A stretch of 64,000 bases of DNA from Ananas comosus (taxonomy: Eukaryota > Streptophyta > Magnoliopsida > Poales > Bromeliaceae), in the NCBI RefSeq assembly GCF_001540865.1, contig NC_033630.1:10133664-10197663 (forward strand), in the 5' to 3' direction. Below, in pieces: positions 32,673-44,312 of this stretch. Position 1 is the stretch's first letter; every line of letters begins with the position of its first letter. A program made the position numbers and the translations under genes. The notes beneath the pieces were generated by a model. It made no database searches and was not told the DNA's origin. It saw nothing but the letters and a program-made list of their open reading frames with translations.

Positions 32673-35600
32673 ATGGCGAACGCGGATCTGAGAACCGAAC
32701 CGGCCGGTTCGGACCGGGATGAGGCGGCGGAATCGGAGGCGGACGCGTGGCGGATCAACATCGGCGACCTCCGCGTTCCCGAAGGCCTCGACGATCAGCC
32801 GTTCATCGCCCGCGTGTTCCGCCGATCGCACGGTCTCGATTTCTTCTCCTCCTTTTTTGATCTCTCTTTCTTGTGTGTGTGCGCGCGTGTATTTTTGGAT
32901 TTTTTGTTGTGCCTATCGTGTGTTTGATGATTTGTTTCTACTAGTTTTTTTTTTTTTTGGTGGGGAGTAGTGGCTTATGGTTTAGGGTTTAGGCTTACAA
33001 GAGATAGCGATGTTCGGGTAGAGGAAGGGTTTAGGGACCTCAGGGCTTTTTTTTTCTATTTTTGAAAATTTTTTTGCCGAATTTATTGTTCGCTATTTGG
33101 TATTTAATATATATGATCGAATTGAATTGGATGAGATGAGAGAGTGATGTTCTTATAGAGAGAGAATTTCGCAACATCGGGGGGTTTGATTGGATGGAGT
33201 GAGGTGGAAGAGCGATGTCGGCGTCGGTGGGTTTGAATTGGAGATGAGAATGATATCGGCGGAGAATTTAGGGTTTAGCAGCTCGGAGGATTGTGAGAGA
33301 TTGGGACTATTGAACTTGGTGGGGGTGAATGATCATGTTTGAATGGCATCGACAAATTTGGATCGAAGAGATTGGAATCGAACTGGTTTGAATTCAAACA
33401 ATCCCATTGTGCCCTACTGAACTTGCGCCCTAGCAAAATCCGAGTCATTAATTTACCCCTCTTTCCCAGCACTAGTCTTTTGCTTTATCCGATTGCTATA
33501 AACTCATTTGGATAGAACTTCTGACTAAAAGGAGGTCTTTAGTGCATCGACGGTTGCGACCGATTTGGCCTTTTTGAACTCCAACTCACATGTACGAAAG
33601 CGAGGACTCAGAATGCAGTGCATTGTATTGCTTAGTCCTGTGCACACTTAAAGTAACTTGCTAAGGTTAAAATAAAAACGAAATATAGGCATCATAAGTT
33701 TTGTTCTCAAGTGATTGAATTGATCTGCTTCTCCTGTTACTACAGCTTGTCATGTAAACATCACTGCTTTGTGCTGCTTTTATTTGATTATTCCCAGCAC
33801 TTTAGTTGGTTGATATGCTTCTTCTGTTACTCTATCATTAGTAATGCTTAAATGATTTAGTTGATCTGTTTCAGGCAACATAGAGTAATTACATTTGTGA
33901 TTTTTCGGTATCCTCTGTTCAGGTGCACAAAGTGACAATATGCAATTTAGTTTTGATATGTTAAAAATTCCTGTAGAGCTCAGATATCTTCAAATTTCTC
34001 TCTCAGCAAGAGAGCACTTGGTTTCTTTTCGCTACAACACTAACCGTGTTCATTAGTCATTTATAAAGTATGATGTTATTGGAAAATTCAGTCCGAAGAA
34101 GTATGTCATACTCTTTTGGTCCGATACCTCATCATAGTCTTCTCTCTCTTTAAGAGTGCACTTGGTGTATCTTCGGTACAACATTTACCCTATTGTTTAC
34201 CTATCTTGCATCAAGTGAAAAGTCAGAAAAACCATGTAATTTATTTCCACTTATTTTTCTTGAATTTTGTTAGACAAAATGTGGGAAGTTTATATAGGCT
34301 TCATGACCAAGATTATGCGCTAAGGCAAGGCATTGTTTACATTTTAAGTGTTTTCAGGATCAGTTGCGGACTTGGCAGAAAATAATACGGATCCAAAATC
34401 ATGTGTCATTGTTATCATCTGTGTAATTATATTTCTTTTACCTGTTACCAGGGAAGAAGAAAAAAATTGCAAAATATTACAAGAAGCAAGAGAGTCTTCT
34501 AAAGGGATTCACTGAAATGGAAAGCATCAATGAGCTGGGTTTCTTAGAAGGAGCTCCTACAGAGGTACACTGATGTTTTCCCTGATATTAATTTTCAACA
34601 TCTTTGGTAAGATAAAATTCTTACATGTTATTCTTCAAAAAAATTCCATTTAGAGTTTGAACTGTTAGTTTTGCTTCTAACAACATAGATACTTTGGTGT
34701 TCTTGAACTACTTTGACACAAAACTTAATTCTTCTTTTGTTTTCAGGAGGATTTAAAACAACTAGCAAAGAGCGAGCGAATGGCTATAAACATTTCGAAT
34801 TTCGTCAATCTTCTTCTTTTCATCAGCAAAGTGCTTGCTTCTGTTGAAAGCAAATCCTTGGCAGTGATAGCTTCAACTCTGGACTCTCTATTGGATCTTT
34901 TATCAGGGGTTATTCTCTGGGTTACTGCATATGCTATGAAGAATCCAAATAAATATAATTATCCAATTGGAAAGAAGCGTATGCAACCTGTGGTAAGTAT
35001 ATATTCCTGGAACTAGTATCTTAACTATGTCGTATATCTTCATTTGTCTCGCAGATTTCTCTTACCAGATCGTGTAATGGTTTAACAGGGAAATGGAATA
35101 GTTTTATCTTATTAAGCAATGTTAATACTGAAAAGTGTTTGGGTTAATTCAATAGGCATTTATCTAATAAACTATTCTATACACCGAGCGTTGGTATTAA
35201 TGAAATTCATATCTAACAACTAAATTATCATATAGTTAATAGCCACAGTTTATGGTTGTGTAGTAAAGCATATGAAAGACATCGTGCGTAGTACCTAACA
35301 GATCTCTTTCTCACACAGCTTCATTTTATCTATGACACTTAATTATTCGCAAGCCACAGCGGCACAGCTCCAATTATTGTATCTTATATCTTTTTGCAAT
35401 TTGTTTTGTTATTATTTATGTGACAGCAACAATAGCATATGCTATTTATTTTTTAGGTTTGCCTTTCTAAAGCAGTGGTTTTTTTTCTTTTGTTTTTCTT
35501 TTTTTTTTATGATAAAGAAATTAACAAATATGACTATATTACTTAATGTAGTAGTATATCCCCATATACTTCAGTTGTTTTTATTTAGTGCCACTGAAAA

Positions 35601-38367
35601 AATAAGTACTTGAAAGGCTATATAGTACAAGTTCTAACGGGCTTTCAAATCAGAAGGGAAAAAGAAATGCCTATATTGTAATTATAACCTTTTTACATAA
35701 TGTAGTAAAGACCATTTACTTCGGTTGTTATGAGTATGTTACTACTGATTGATTAAATACTCAAAACGTATATTCTAAGCATAACCTCTATAACAACTTT
35801 CTCAACAGTATGCTGCTGTTCACAAGGCTATTTGGAATTTCTTTTCTCTCCATTCTTATTCCTAATTACTTTCTCATCATGTAATAGTTTCAAGTAATCA
35901 ATTTTTCTCCTACCTCAATTTCAATCCTGGATTAAAGATTAACTTCACAATTCGATGGTCTAATGGGATAACCTGATTCAAATCATGGATTATTGACCAC
36001 CTATCATGTACTGTCAATGCTTTCGTACTAGAAGTGATATAACAATATGCTATTATGCTTTTAGTTCCTCAAATGTTTGATCTAATTTTGGGTGATTTAG
36101 TTGTCAGGTTTTGTCACTTCCTTTCATTCTTAAAGACTGACTACATTAAACATTTATTTGCAGGGCATTATAGTTTTCGCTTCAGTAATGGGAACTCTTG
36201 GCCTTCAAGTACTGATAGAATCTGGCCGTCAGCTTATTACAAAGGTGAGCCAACTTTAGTATCGGAGTCCACATCATTTATACAATTCAGAGTAGTTTCA
36301 AAGAGTCAGTAAAATCATTGACTCCTTAGTGTAGAAATTATATGATACTTGCGTGTATTCCCCTGCATAGTTGCAAAAATGACCCTTAGGGCCCGTTTGG
36401 TTCGAGTTATGTACTATTACAAAGTATCTCGACATATCCAGGTATCTTGGATTTCGGCGTGAGATTACTACTGATGCTGCATTAGAGCGTTTGGTTTAAT
36501 TCAGTAATGTAATACTAGATTACAGTGTTTATAGCATTAATATGTTTGGTTCAGTTTATAAAATTTAGTAATCCTGACATAAAAGTATAGTTTTTTTCAA
36601 AATTGTCCTTGTTGTGGTCATTTGAATATTATTTTTTGCGGAAATGACGAATGGAGGGAAGGAGATCGTGATGATTACTTGGAAGGACAACGCAATAGAA
36701 GATGATAGGTGTTCGTGCGAGAGAGCGAGAGAGACGTCGAGAGAGAGAGCGAGAGAAAGCGGCGTGCGAGAGAGAGGGCCGGGGGGAAGGAGAGAGAGAT
36801 GAAATAATACTGTTAATTAGATTTGGGGTTGTCGGTGGGTAAAATTATCATTTTACATAATATGTAGTATTAACGGGTTTCAGTAATGCAAGATACACGA
36901 CCCCCTCCCGTTAATATTTTCGATGTAATCCTACTCGATTTGTAATGCTACATTAACGACTAGATTACATAGCGGATTAACCAAACACAGTTATCCTGTC
37001 AGGATTGCTTGTAATCCTGTCAGGATAACTCGAACCAAACGCACCCTTACAAAATTGATATTTGCATGCATTCCCCTGAAAAACATTTTATTTGCATTTA
37101 CGCCTGTCAGGGGTACATATTCAAAATATCAATCTTGAATAGATACTGAGGCAAGGGGGTTCGCATGCAAATAGCAGGGGTTTTAGGGGCACAAAGGCAC
37201 ATACCAACTTTTCAAGAGTATTTCTGTAGTTTTTTTCATTTACCATAGTATTTATATTTATGCAGAAAGTTGCTTCTCTTTTACATGATTTTGTTTGTGT
37301 TACTTGTATGCGAACCAATGTTATGTATGTGCGAAGAAAAATGTTCTTCTGAAAGAATATTATGTTCGAACATTAACGTTAAACTCCTTATCGACATTGT
37401 TCATTAACATAAATTGCTTTCGACCAACTTTGTTTGTTTTGCAGTCTCACACCACTTTCGACCGCACGAAAGAGTTTTGGATGGTCGGCAGCATGGCCTC
37501 AGTCACGATCGTGAAATTCATTCTCATGGTATACTGCCGCACTTTCAAGAACGAGATTGTCCGAGCATACGCGCAAGATCACTTCTTCGACGTTATTACA
37601 AACTCGATCGGTCTAGTAACGTCTCTGCTCGCTGCTCGATATTATTGGTGGATGGACCCTGTCGGAGCCATACTGGTGAGTTCCACATTACACATTAAGA
37701 ACATGTAGCTTTTATGATCTGGATGCATATGTTTGCATATCGATAAACGAATTCAGCTTGTTAATTTAGGCGATCGCAAATAGGCATCAATTTTTGCAAG
37801 GAGAACCTCCGAAAATATTGCGATTTTATTTCCATTCTGCTGAAGTATTAGGATTAAGATGATAAACCTTACCCTATAAGATTTCGATCATTGCTTTGTC
37901 GCGATTGTGATTGCATGTTTCATGTACTAGGGTTATGTGAAAATATCTACCCGTTCTTTTACCTCGCTTTTAGTGTTTAGGATTTAGGGTTCCTTAAGTG
38001 ATGTACCACAATTGTGATGCAGATTGCGCTGTACACGATAAGCACATGGGCGAAGACCGTGCTGGAGAACGTGTGGACGTTGGTCGGCAAAACCGCGCCT
38101 TCCGAATTCTTAACCAAATTGACCTACCTGATCTGGAACCATCACAAAGAGATCAAGCACATCGACACGGTCCGTGCGTACACATTCGGCACCCACTACT
38201 TTGTCGAGGTGGACATCGTCCTCCCCGGCGACATGCCTCTGAGCCAAGCGCACGACATTGGCGAGGCGCTCCAAGAGAAGCTCGAGCAGTTGCCCGAGGT
38301 CGAGCGCGCCTTCGTTCACGTCGACTTTGAGTTCACGCACCGGCCGGAGCACAAGACCGAGGTCTAA
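32673..38367 (+). CDS. MTP10: Metal tolerance protein, Mn-CDF group (MTP9/MTP10-like), six exons
   Basis: Exons: 32673-32832, 34452-34564, 34747-34992, 36164-36244, 37445-37675, 38023-38367. All five introns are GT-AG and keep frame, giving 391 residues, the usual family length. Family knowledge: cation diffusion facilitators exchange divalent metal for protons, and this plant group moves Mn out of the cytosol into secretory compartments. In the sequence: an acidic N-terminus; [13 protein letters not shown] (54-66) and [18 protein letters not shown], which fit MTP9/MTP10 better than MTP11; DSLLD (137-141) and DHFFD (245-249), the two DxxxD metal sites; a [20 protein letters not shown] helix region; and a soluble C-terminal domain ending [11 protein letters not shown]. 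Start: the ATG at 32673 fits better than an in-frame ATG at 32520, which lies about at the transcription start and would add poly-Arg/Gly encoded by microsatellites. The exon 1 donor (CACG|GTCTCG) is weak but gives the expected phase. The exact paralogue is uncertain. Confidence 0.92.
36389..37046. mobile_element. Tourist-like (PIF/Harbinger) MITE in MTP intron 4
   Basis: Terminal inverted repeats GGGCCCGTTTGGTTCGAGTT and (inverse of the right end) GGGTGCGTTTGGTTCGAGTT are flanked by TTA on both sides (36386-36388 and 37047-37049), the 3-bp duplication typical of this superfamily. The 658-bp element contains a (GA)n-rich patch near 36715-36800. The nearest visible relative is the larger element at 54533-57026. 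It lies fully within intron 4. Confidence 0.88.
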
Positions 38368-38554
38368 TTGCAACGCAAATTGTTGACGCGCGAGAGGTTC
38401 GTCGGAAATAATACTCTCTTGCTAACGCATTTTACGTGTTATCTTGTCATTTTATTTGCTTTTTTTTTCTCTTTCTTTCTTTCTTTCTTTTTTTTCTGGT
38501 CATCTACATGATGGATAACTCAAACTATATTAGTGAGGAGATCATAATCTTACT

Positions 38555-38558
38555 AAAA

Positions 38559-38627
<69 letters not shown>
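38555..38627. repeat. (TA)n microsatellite downstream of MTP
   Basis: About 30 TA units followed by ACACACATATATA, 190 bases after the MTP stop codon and probably in or just after the 3' UTR. Confidence 0.9.
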
Positions 38628-38629
38628 TA

Positions 38630-39170
38630 TCTTACATGTAGTTAATCTCTTTGCTATGAAATAATTGAGTAGTTAATGAGTTATTCATATTATGGGTTTG
38701 GTGCTACGAAGAACACTTCAACTACAAAACCGAACTGAATTAGAAACATGAACCGAACCGAAAAGAAATAATCTGGTTGGTTTTGTTCAATTTATTTGGT
38801 TTAAATAGAACATTTTTGTTTGAATTAAAACTTGTTGAGGTACCGAAAATAAGGTATAAGTAGGATTTATTTTATGTTAAAATCCTTAATTTTTGAAGAT
38901 AACAGTGGTTACAATATCTAATTATTTGATTTTTTTTAAAACAAAATCCGGGACTAACATATTTTAAATTATTTAGAATTTGATTAATTTAGTTTATTCA
39001 ATTTTTTTTCTTTTTAAATAACAGAATCGATTTTGAAATGAGGCAGCAGTTCTATAATTCAGTTTAAATCAAATGTTGCCCAATGAGGTATAAGTAGGAT
39101 TCTTATTGCTTGAATGGAAATTACATCTCCAATTAGTTAGAAGCTTCAGAGCACAGCATATTATATCAGA
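38630..39170. other. Intergenic DNA
   Basis: No gene or clear repeat is visible. Confidence 0.3.
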
Positions 39171-39171
39171 G

Positions 39172-39680
39172 TCCGGCTACTATATTATTACGAGTACAAG
39201 CGGTTTTCGATAATAGAACTTTCGAATTAATGATTTATTACCATTAAATATAATTTAGAGAATTTAAACAATATTCTAGAAACTGAATTTTCTAATTTTT
39301 TGATATCATATATCTTAGGATCAAAGGCCTCAAAATTGATATTTTTAATGTATGGAGCGTTTCCTAGTTAACAATGTAGGTAAATCAAAATTTTTAATAA
39401 AAAAATTTATTCGCTATATAGATCGAGATCAATAACTCCGATCTTGAATTTAAAGACTATTTCCTATTTTTAGAAGATTGTCCGATTTTGACCTTTATTT
39501 TATACCCACTTAATCGGCTTTATTATAAATTCAAAAAAATTACAAAATTTAATTTCTAAATACTTCAAATGTTTTAAATCATATTTAACGATATGAACCA
39601 TTAATTCGGAAGCTACATCATCGAAAACCACTTATAAATACAAAGGCATTTTTACTCATAAGAGTATAAAGTAGCCTTAC
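39172..39680 (+). mobile_element. Complete fold-back element (long family)
   Basis: The left end reads GTCCGGCTACTATATTATTA, then AAGCGGTTTTCGATAATAG. The inverse of the right end reads GGCTACTTTATACTCTTATG, then AAGTGGTTTTCGATGATG and GCTTCCGAATTAATGG. The internal sequence is diverged from the 18267 copy. It is non-coding. Confidence 0.7.
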
Positions 39681-40809
39681 TAAGCAAAAGAACAAATAAA
39701 AGAATATAAACATTTACAGTTAATAAAGAATATAAACAAAAAAAAATCAAACAAGAATATGCTGGTGTTTATGCCATACACTGCTAGCAAAATAATAGCA
39801 AAACAAAAGTCCTATTTTTCTTTTCTACTGCGTTTCATTGTAATCTTATCTTTTATATTAATATCTTTGGCCTAAATGTAGCCAACATATTTAATAGTTA
39901 GCTAATAAATCGATATTATATGTTTGTTTAGCTTGGCTTTTAGAACAATTTTACTATGAGAAATATCAATTGCAGTAGTACGTGTTGGTCAAATAAGAAC
40001 GAATAAAAGATATTTATTATAAGAATGAAGTAAAACTCTAGACCTTTTTAAAGTCGAAACTTCACTTTTATACAATGATGGCTATAATGCGACAACATAA
40101 AAATATTTAAAAAAAAAACATGCATATTCACTGAATTTGTTCACATTTATCAAAATTAATTTTTATTTTACTGGAATAGCACTTCTGCAAAAATCTCTCT
40201 GTTAACTAACCAAAGGATGGGATCATTATTCCAAATTAAAAAGCAATGGTAATAATGACCATTAATTGCAGCAGCTGTTATAATTTTGAGATATTTTTGT
40301 GCAATCCAAATGTGGACAAAACATGTTATGGAACAACAGTGCCCAATGCTTTGGTGTGGAGCAAAACTCAATAGGCCACAAACAAAAGGACAAAAAACAT
40401 GATATGACCCTTGACATTACACTAAACTTGGGGCCATTTATTTTAGGGAAAGAAACTGATTTGAGGTTTCACACAACAAGCACATGGTTTCCTTCACATA
40501 TATTTTTCCCTTATTTTTTGTTCTTATTCTTTTCACTTTCTTTCTTTTTCTTTTTATTTTTTACTAGTTTCGTAAGTTACTAGTTATGGTAGCCTCCCAT
40601 GTCTACGCAACAACTCTACTCCCCTAATATATTTTTTTTTTTAAAAAAAAGGAAACACAATTGAACTTGATTATGTAGTATAAATCTTGGCCAAAGAGAG
40701 TCTCTATCTAACTATTTATTAAATTAAACTGATTCTTTCAAATGGCACAAAAAAGTGGAGGTGAAAATATGCTTGATTAGTAATTTGTAGAAATGTTAAC
40801 TTATGGGGA

Positions 40810-40810
<1 letters not shown>
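39681..40810. other. AT-rich intergenic DNA
   Basis: No supported gene. T-rich pyrimidine tracts lie at 40500-40570. Confidence 0.3.
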
Positions 40811-40862
<52 letters not shown>

Positions 40863-40863
40863 N
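40811..40863. repeat. (AT)n microsatellite ending in N
   Basis: About 26 AT units run directly into a single N at 40863, so the true length is unresolved. Confidence 0.9.
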
Positions 40864-41628
40864 GGGGACACAATTATACATGCTCCATGCTCTTGTCGCT
40901 TGTAGACATTTTTTTTTTAAAAAAAAACCTAATAATATAAAATAGTAATCTAAAGAAATTACTCAAATGACCATCTCGATTGCTAATACTGTTGGTAGAA
41001 ATACTTTCATTTATATAAAAACTTTGTAAATTGATCTCAACTGCAGATACGCTTATTGTGCGGCGGTTTTATCTGTCGTTTGTTATATGCGAGGCTCAAT
41101 TAATCTTAAAATGGCATGAAGTGTAGTCGATAAATTTTATTTGTATAGTGAACGCCTAGGGTGGGCTATATAATGTTTTCTGATTGGTTCTGGTTTGAAA
41201 TAACTATCAAAATGAATAAAAGGAAAAAGAATGTAGCATATAAATATTCAACAAGTATTAAAAGAGAAAAGAGTGAAATTAACCACACTACCATCTTAGT
41301 TTGTTACATCTTAATTACATTTCCACCTAATTAATATTAGTATATATAAAAAATCTATCAACAAAAAAAAAAAAAAAAAAAAGAAAAACAAAGAATCCAT
41401 AAAAAAAAAAACCTATATATCTTCTTCACTACCAAACAATATCACACACTAATCTTATCTTAACTATACAAAATGCAAGGAGAAGCCAAAAAAAAAAGCT
41501 TTTTTTTTTTAAAAAAAAAAGGAAAAACAAGACGCATATATGGAAAAGACGAAATGTCCAAAATACCCTGGCCTAGGCCTTGCAAAAAAAAGCACCGTAG
41601 AGCGGCGGAGAGGGGCATTTTCGTCATT
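40864..41628. other. AT-rich DNA, 3' side of the CLE gene
   Basis: It contains several poly(A) and poly(T) tracts (41363-41382, 41503-41520). The part next to 41628 is the presumed 3' UTR of the minus-strand CLE gene. Confidence 0.3.
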
Positions 41629-41940
41629 TTACCTGTTGTGGAGCGGGTCGGGACAGCTGGGGATCCGCCGCTTACTCTCGCCCAAACTGCCTCCGCCACC
41701 GCCGACGCTACCGACACCGGAAGGGATGGGCCGTGTCCCGATGAAGTGGCTCGATCCCTCCTCTGCATGCAACTTCGCCCTCGGTTTCGCACGTAATAAC
41801 GGAAACGCCATTGCGGCATCGCAGTGGAAGCACAAAACCATGCTGTAGATCATGGCCATGCAAAACACGAGCCGCCACGATGATCTCCTCTTCTTCCTCC
41901 TCCTCCTCCTCCTCTCTATCACACATGATGGCATTGTCAA
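41629..41940 (-). CDS. CLE-family signalling peptide precursor
   Basis: A single-exon minus-strand frame encodes 103 residues. CLE precursors are secreted and cut to 12-13 residue peptides that bind receptor kinases at the cell surface; that is family knowledge. In the sequence: an N-terminus with an Arg/Lys run (10-19), one hydrophobic segment at about 22-46 (WRLVFCMAMIYSMVLCFHC) that can act as signal peptide or anchor, a variable middle with a glycine run, and a C-terminus SKRRIPSCPDPLHNR followed at once by a TAA. RRIPSCPDPLHN (91-102) fits the CLE consensus (R.VPSGPDPLHN), with Ile for Val and an unusual Cys for Gly at position 6. Two start codons are possible, at 41940 and 41934. The Arg run is encoded by a CCT/CTT microsatellite, so its length may vary. 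CLE43 seems the closest Arabidopsis type, from memory only. Confidence 0.78.
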   Translation of the reverse strand: MTMPSCVIERRRRRRKKRRSSWRLVFCMAMIYSMVLCFHCDAAMAFPLLRAKPRAKLHAEEGSSHFIGTRPIPSGVGSVGGGGGSLGESKRRIPSCPDPLHNR

Positions 41941-42060
41941 TATTGTTGTAGAGATCTAGAGAGTGTTTGCGTTTGTGTTTGTGTTTGTGTTTGTGTTTGT
42001 GTTTTAGAGAGGGAGAGGGAGAGAGAGTTTCAGCGAAGTTGCATAAGTTGTTTGGTAGTT
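41941..42060 (-). promoter_or_regulatory. Leader region of the CLE gene with (GTGTTT)n and (GA)n
   Basis: Directly upstream of the CLE start on the minus strand lie a hexanucleotide array (GTGTTT about six times, 41965-42003) and a GAGAGGGAGAGGGAG tract. On the coding strand these are CA- and CT-rich, like many plant 5' leaders. A TATA-like TATTAAATAG on the minus strand lies near 42172-42181. Confidence 0.4.
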
Positions 42061-42278
42061 GAATGGTTTGCTTTGAGACCAGCTCATAAGTTCACATGCC
42101 TATTGGAAAATTTACAACCAACTCCTAAAATTTATTGCTCGTTTGAATGCAGTCCTTGTCTATGCCATCACTATTTAATATTCCTTGACAGATTTTACCA
42201 TAATGTAAAATGATGTCATTACTTATAGCAAATCTAATTCTTATTTCTTTAGTCAATTTGATATATATATATATATAT

Positions 42279-42305
<27 letters not shown>
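42061..42305. other. Upstream region of the CLE gene
   Basis: AT-rich, ending in a (TA)n and (GA)n tract at 42260-42308 that borders the first fold-back element of a large cluster. Confidence 0.4.
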
Positions 42306-42309
<4 letters not shown>

Positions 42310-42852
42310 CTACTATGCTATCGGAAGCACGGAGCCTTCCGTGCTTCCAGCTCGTTTTCGATGTTGCGACTTTCGAATCGTCGATCGGCTCCGTTAAACT
42401 TAATATAGAGTATTTGAAGTACCTAGAAAATAAATTTTATTATTTTTCGATATCATTTGCCTAGTGATCGAATGGACTCAAAATCAACAAATTTCAATGG
42501 CCGTGGTGAGCCGTTTGCAAGTTTAACGGTGTAGAAATATTCAAATCACGTGAAATTTTGATAGAAAATTCTTTATACTATATAAAATAAGATCAATATC
42601 TTTGATTTAAAATTTTAATGTCATATTATTACATTTTGTAAGATTTTTATTTTCAGCCATTGATTTTGAGCCCCTTCGTTCACTAGGCAAATGATAGAGT
42701 AAAATCATAAAATTTATTTTCTAAGTACTTCAAATACTCTAGATCAAGTTTAACGGAGCCGATCGACGATACAAAGTCCGGCAACATCGAAAATAGCTGG
42801 AAGGCACGGAAGGCTCGTGCGCTTCCCGATAGCATAGTAAGCCTCACTCTAT
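42306..42852 (+). mobile_element. Complete fold-back element (long family, GGAAGCACGG type)
   Basis: The left end reads GAGGCTACTATGCTATCGGA, CCGTGCTTCCAGCTCGTTTT, CGATGTTGCGACTTTCGAAT, CGTCGATCGGCTCCGTTAAA. The right end mirrors it: TTTAACGGAGCCGATCGACG, CATCGAAAATAGCTGG, CTTCCCGATAGCATAGTAAG. It is about 547 bp and non-coding, and sits in a (TA)n-(GA)n tract. Confidence 0.8.
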
Positions 42853-42869
42853 ATATTATATATATATGG

Positions 42870-43405
42870 CTGGTATCTTGATGGAATGCACGAGCCTCCG
42901 TGCTGCCACAGTTGTTTCAGATATATTCGGACTTCGAATCGACGATCTGCTCCATTAAAGTTGATCTAAGAGTATTTAAGTACTAGAAAATAAATTTTTG
43001 ATTTGTTCGATATCCATTATGCCTAAAGAAAAATTATGCGAAGGGCGTCAAAATCAATAATTTTAAATGCGTCGGTGACCGTTAAATTTAACCGTGTGCG
43101 AAATATCCAAATCACATGAAATTTTGATAGAAACATTCTTTATACCATCATAAAATCAAGATCAATACTTTGATCTTAAAATTTTAATGTCATATCATCA
43201 TAATTTTGTAAGATTTTCTATTTTCGGCCGTTGATTTGAACCACTTTCGATCACTAGGTCAAATAATACTCGAAAAATCGGGCAAAATTTATTTTCTAGA
43301 TACTTCAAATACCTATAGCTCAAGTCTAACGAGCGATCGTCGCTTCGAAAGTCCGAGCATCGAAACAAAGCTGTACCCGTCAGTGCTTCAAAAGCATTCA
43401 ACCCA
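42870..43405 (+). mobile_element. Fold-back element (long family), indel-rich copy
   Basis: The same word order as 42306-42852 but with many one-base indels (for example GGACTTCGAATCGACGATC near 42928 and GTCTAACGAGCGATCGTCGC near 43324). The ends carry TGGAATGCACGAGCCTCCG and a CTTCAAAAGCATTC form. Confidence 0.65.
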
Positions 43406-43409
43406 CTTA

Positions 43410-43470
<61 letters not shown>
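43410..43470. repeat. (TA)n microsatellite
   Basis: About 30 TA units between two fold-back families. Confidence 0.9.
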
Positions 43471-43471
<1 letters not shown>

Positions 43472-43883
43472 CTAAAATACTTTTAAAGATATCACCCTAT
43501 TAGTGCTTTTAAGTTTCTAGCCCTTGGATCTACTCCTTCATTACTAATAGCCCTTGGATCAAACACTATTCCACCTACCACCACCTACCACCATCATCAC
43601 AACCTTGCATTCCTTCATCCAATGGTTAAAAACTCAAAAGCACCACCTCATTGGTGCTTTTGAATGTATTCTAGCTCAACTCTTGGATGGAGAAATGTAA
43701 GGGTTGGTGCTTTTGAGTTTTTAACCCTTGGATAGAGAAATGTAAGGTTGAGATAATGGTGATAAGTGCTGGTAGGTGGAAGAGTGTTTGATCCAAAAGC
43801 TATTAATAATCAAGGAATAGATTCAAGAGCTAGAAACCTAGAAGCACCATGGGGGCAATAATTCTAAAAGTATTCTAGCTTAA

Positions 43884-43919
<36 letters not shown>

Positions 43920-44287
43920 GGGCTAGAATACTTATAAAAGTATTATGGGAGTGATACTTGTGTGTTTTTAGCCCTTGGATTGAGAGATGTGAGGTTGAGA
44001 TGATGGTGGTAGGAGGTGGTAGGTGATGGTAGGTGGAATAGTGTTTAATCCAATGGCTATTAATAATCAAAAAGTAGATCCAATAGCTTAAAACCTAATA
44101 GCACCATGATGGTGATACTTGTAAAAGTATCATAGCTCAACTCATATATATATATATATATATATATGTAGGGCTAGAATACTTGTAAAAGTATCATGGG
44201 GGTGATACTTGTGTGTTTTTAGCCCTTGGATGGAGAGATGTGAGGTTGAGATGATGGTGATAGGTGGTGGTAGGTGGAATAGTGTTT
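43471..44287. mobile_element. Cluster of short fold-back elements, cut by gap
   Basis: At least three related elements follow each other at about 43471-43675, 43676-43890 and 43916-44145, with a fourth starting at 44168. Each has a terminal TA(G/C)AATACTTTTA-like word, AGCCCTTGGAT, a GGTGGTAGGTGGAATAGTGTTT-like segment and the inverse words (TATTAATAATCAA, AGCACCATG). They are separated by (TA)n tracts. The fourth is cut by the N gap at 44288. Confidence 0.7.
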
Positions 44288-44312
44288 NNNNNNNNNNNNN
44301 NNNNNNNNNNNN
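44288..44312. other. Assembly gap of 25 N
   Basis: The sequence is undetermined. The DNA on the right repeats the DNA on the left from 42609 onwards. Confidence 0.99.

Noticed and set aside
32248..32831. Long minus- and plus-strand frames with poly-His, poly-Thr, poly-Ser or poly-Phe
   Set aside because: They are translations of the GGT, GAA and CT microsatellites in the MTP leader; the true exon begins at 32673.
34116..36312. Frames within MTP introns (for example 34116-34385, 35332-35613)
   Set aside because: They lie in AT-rich introns, have no family resemblance and conflict with the consistent exon structure.
43198..43475. Frames ending in IYIYIY repeats
   Set aside because: They read from a fold-back element into a (TA)n microsatellite.
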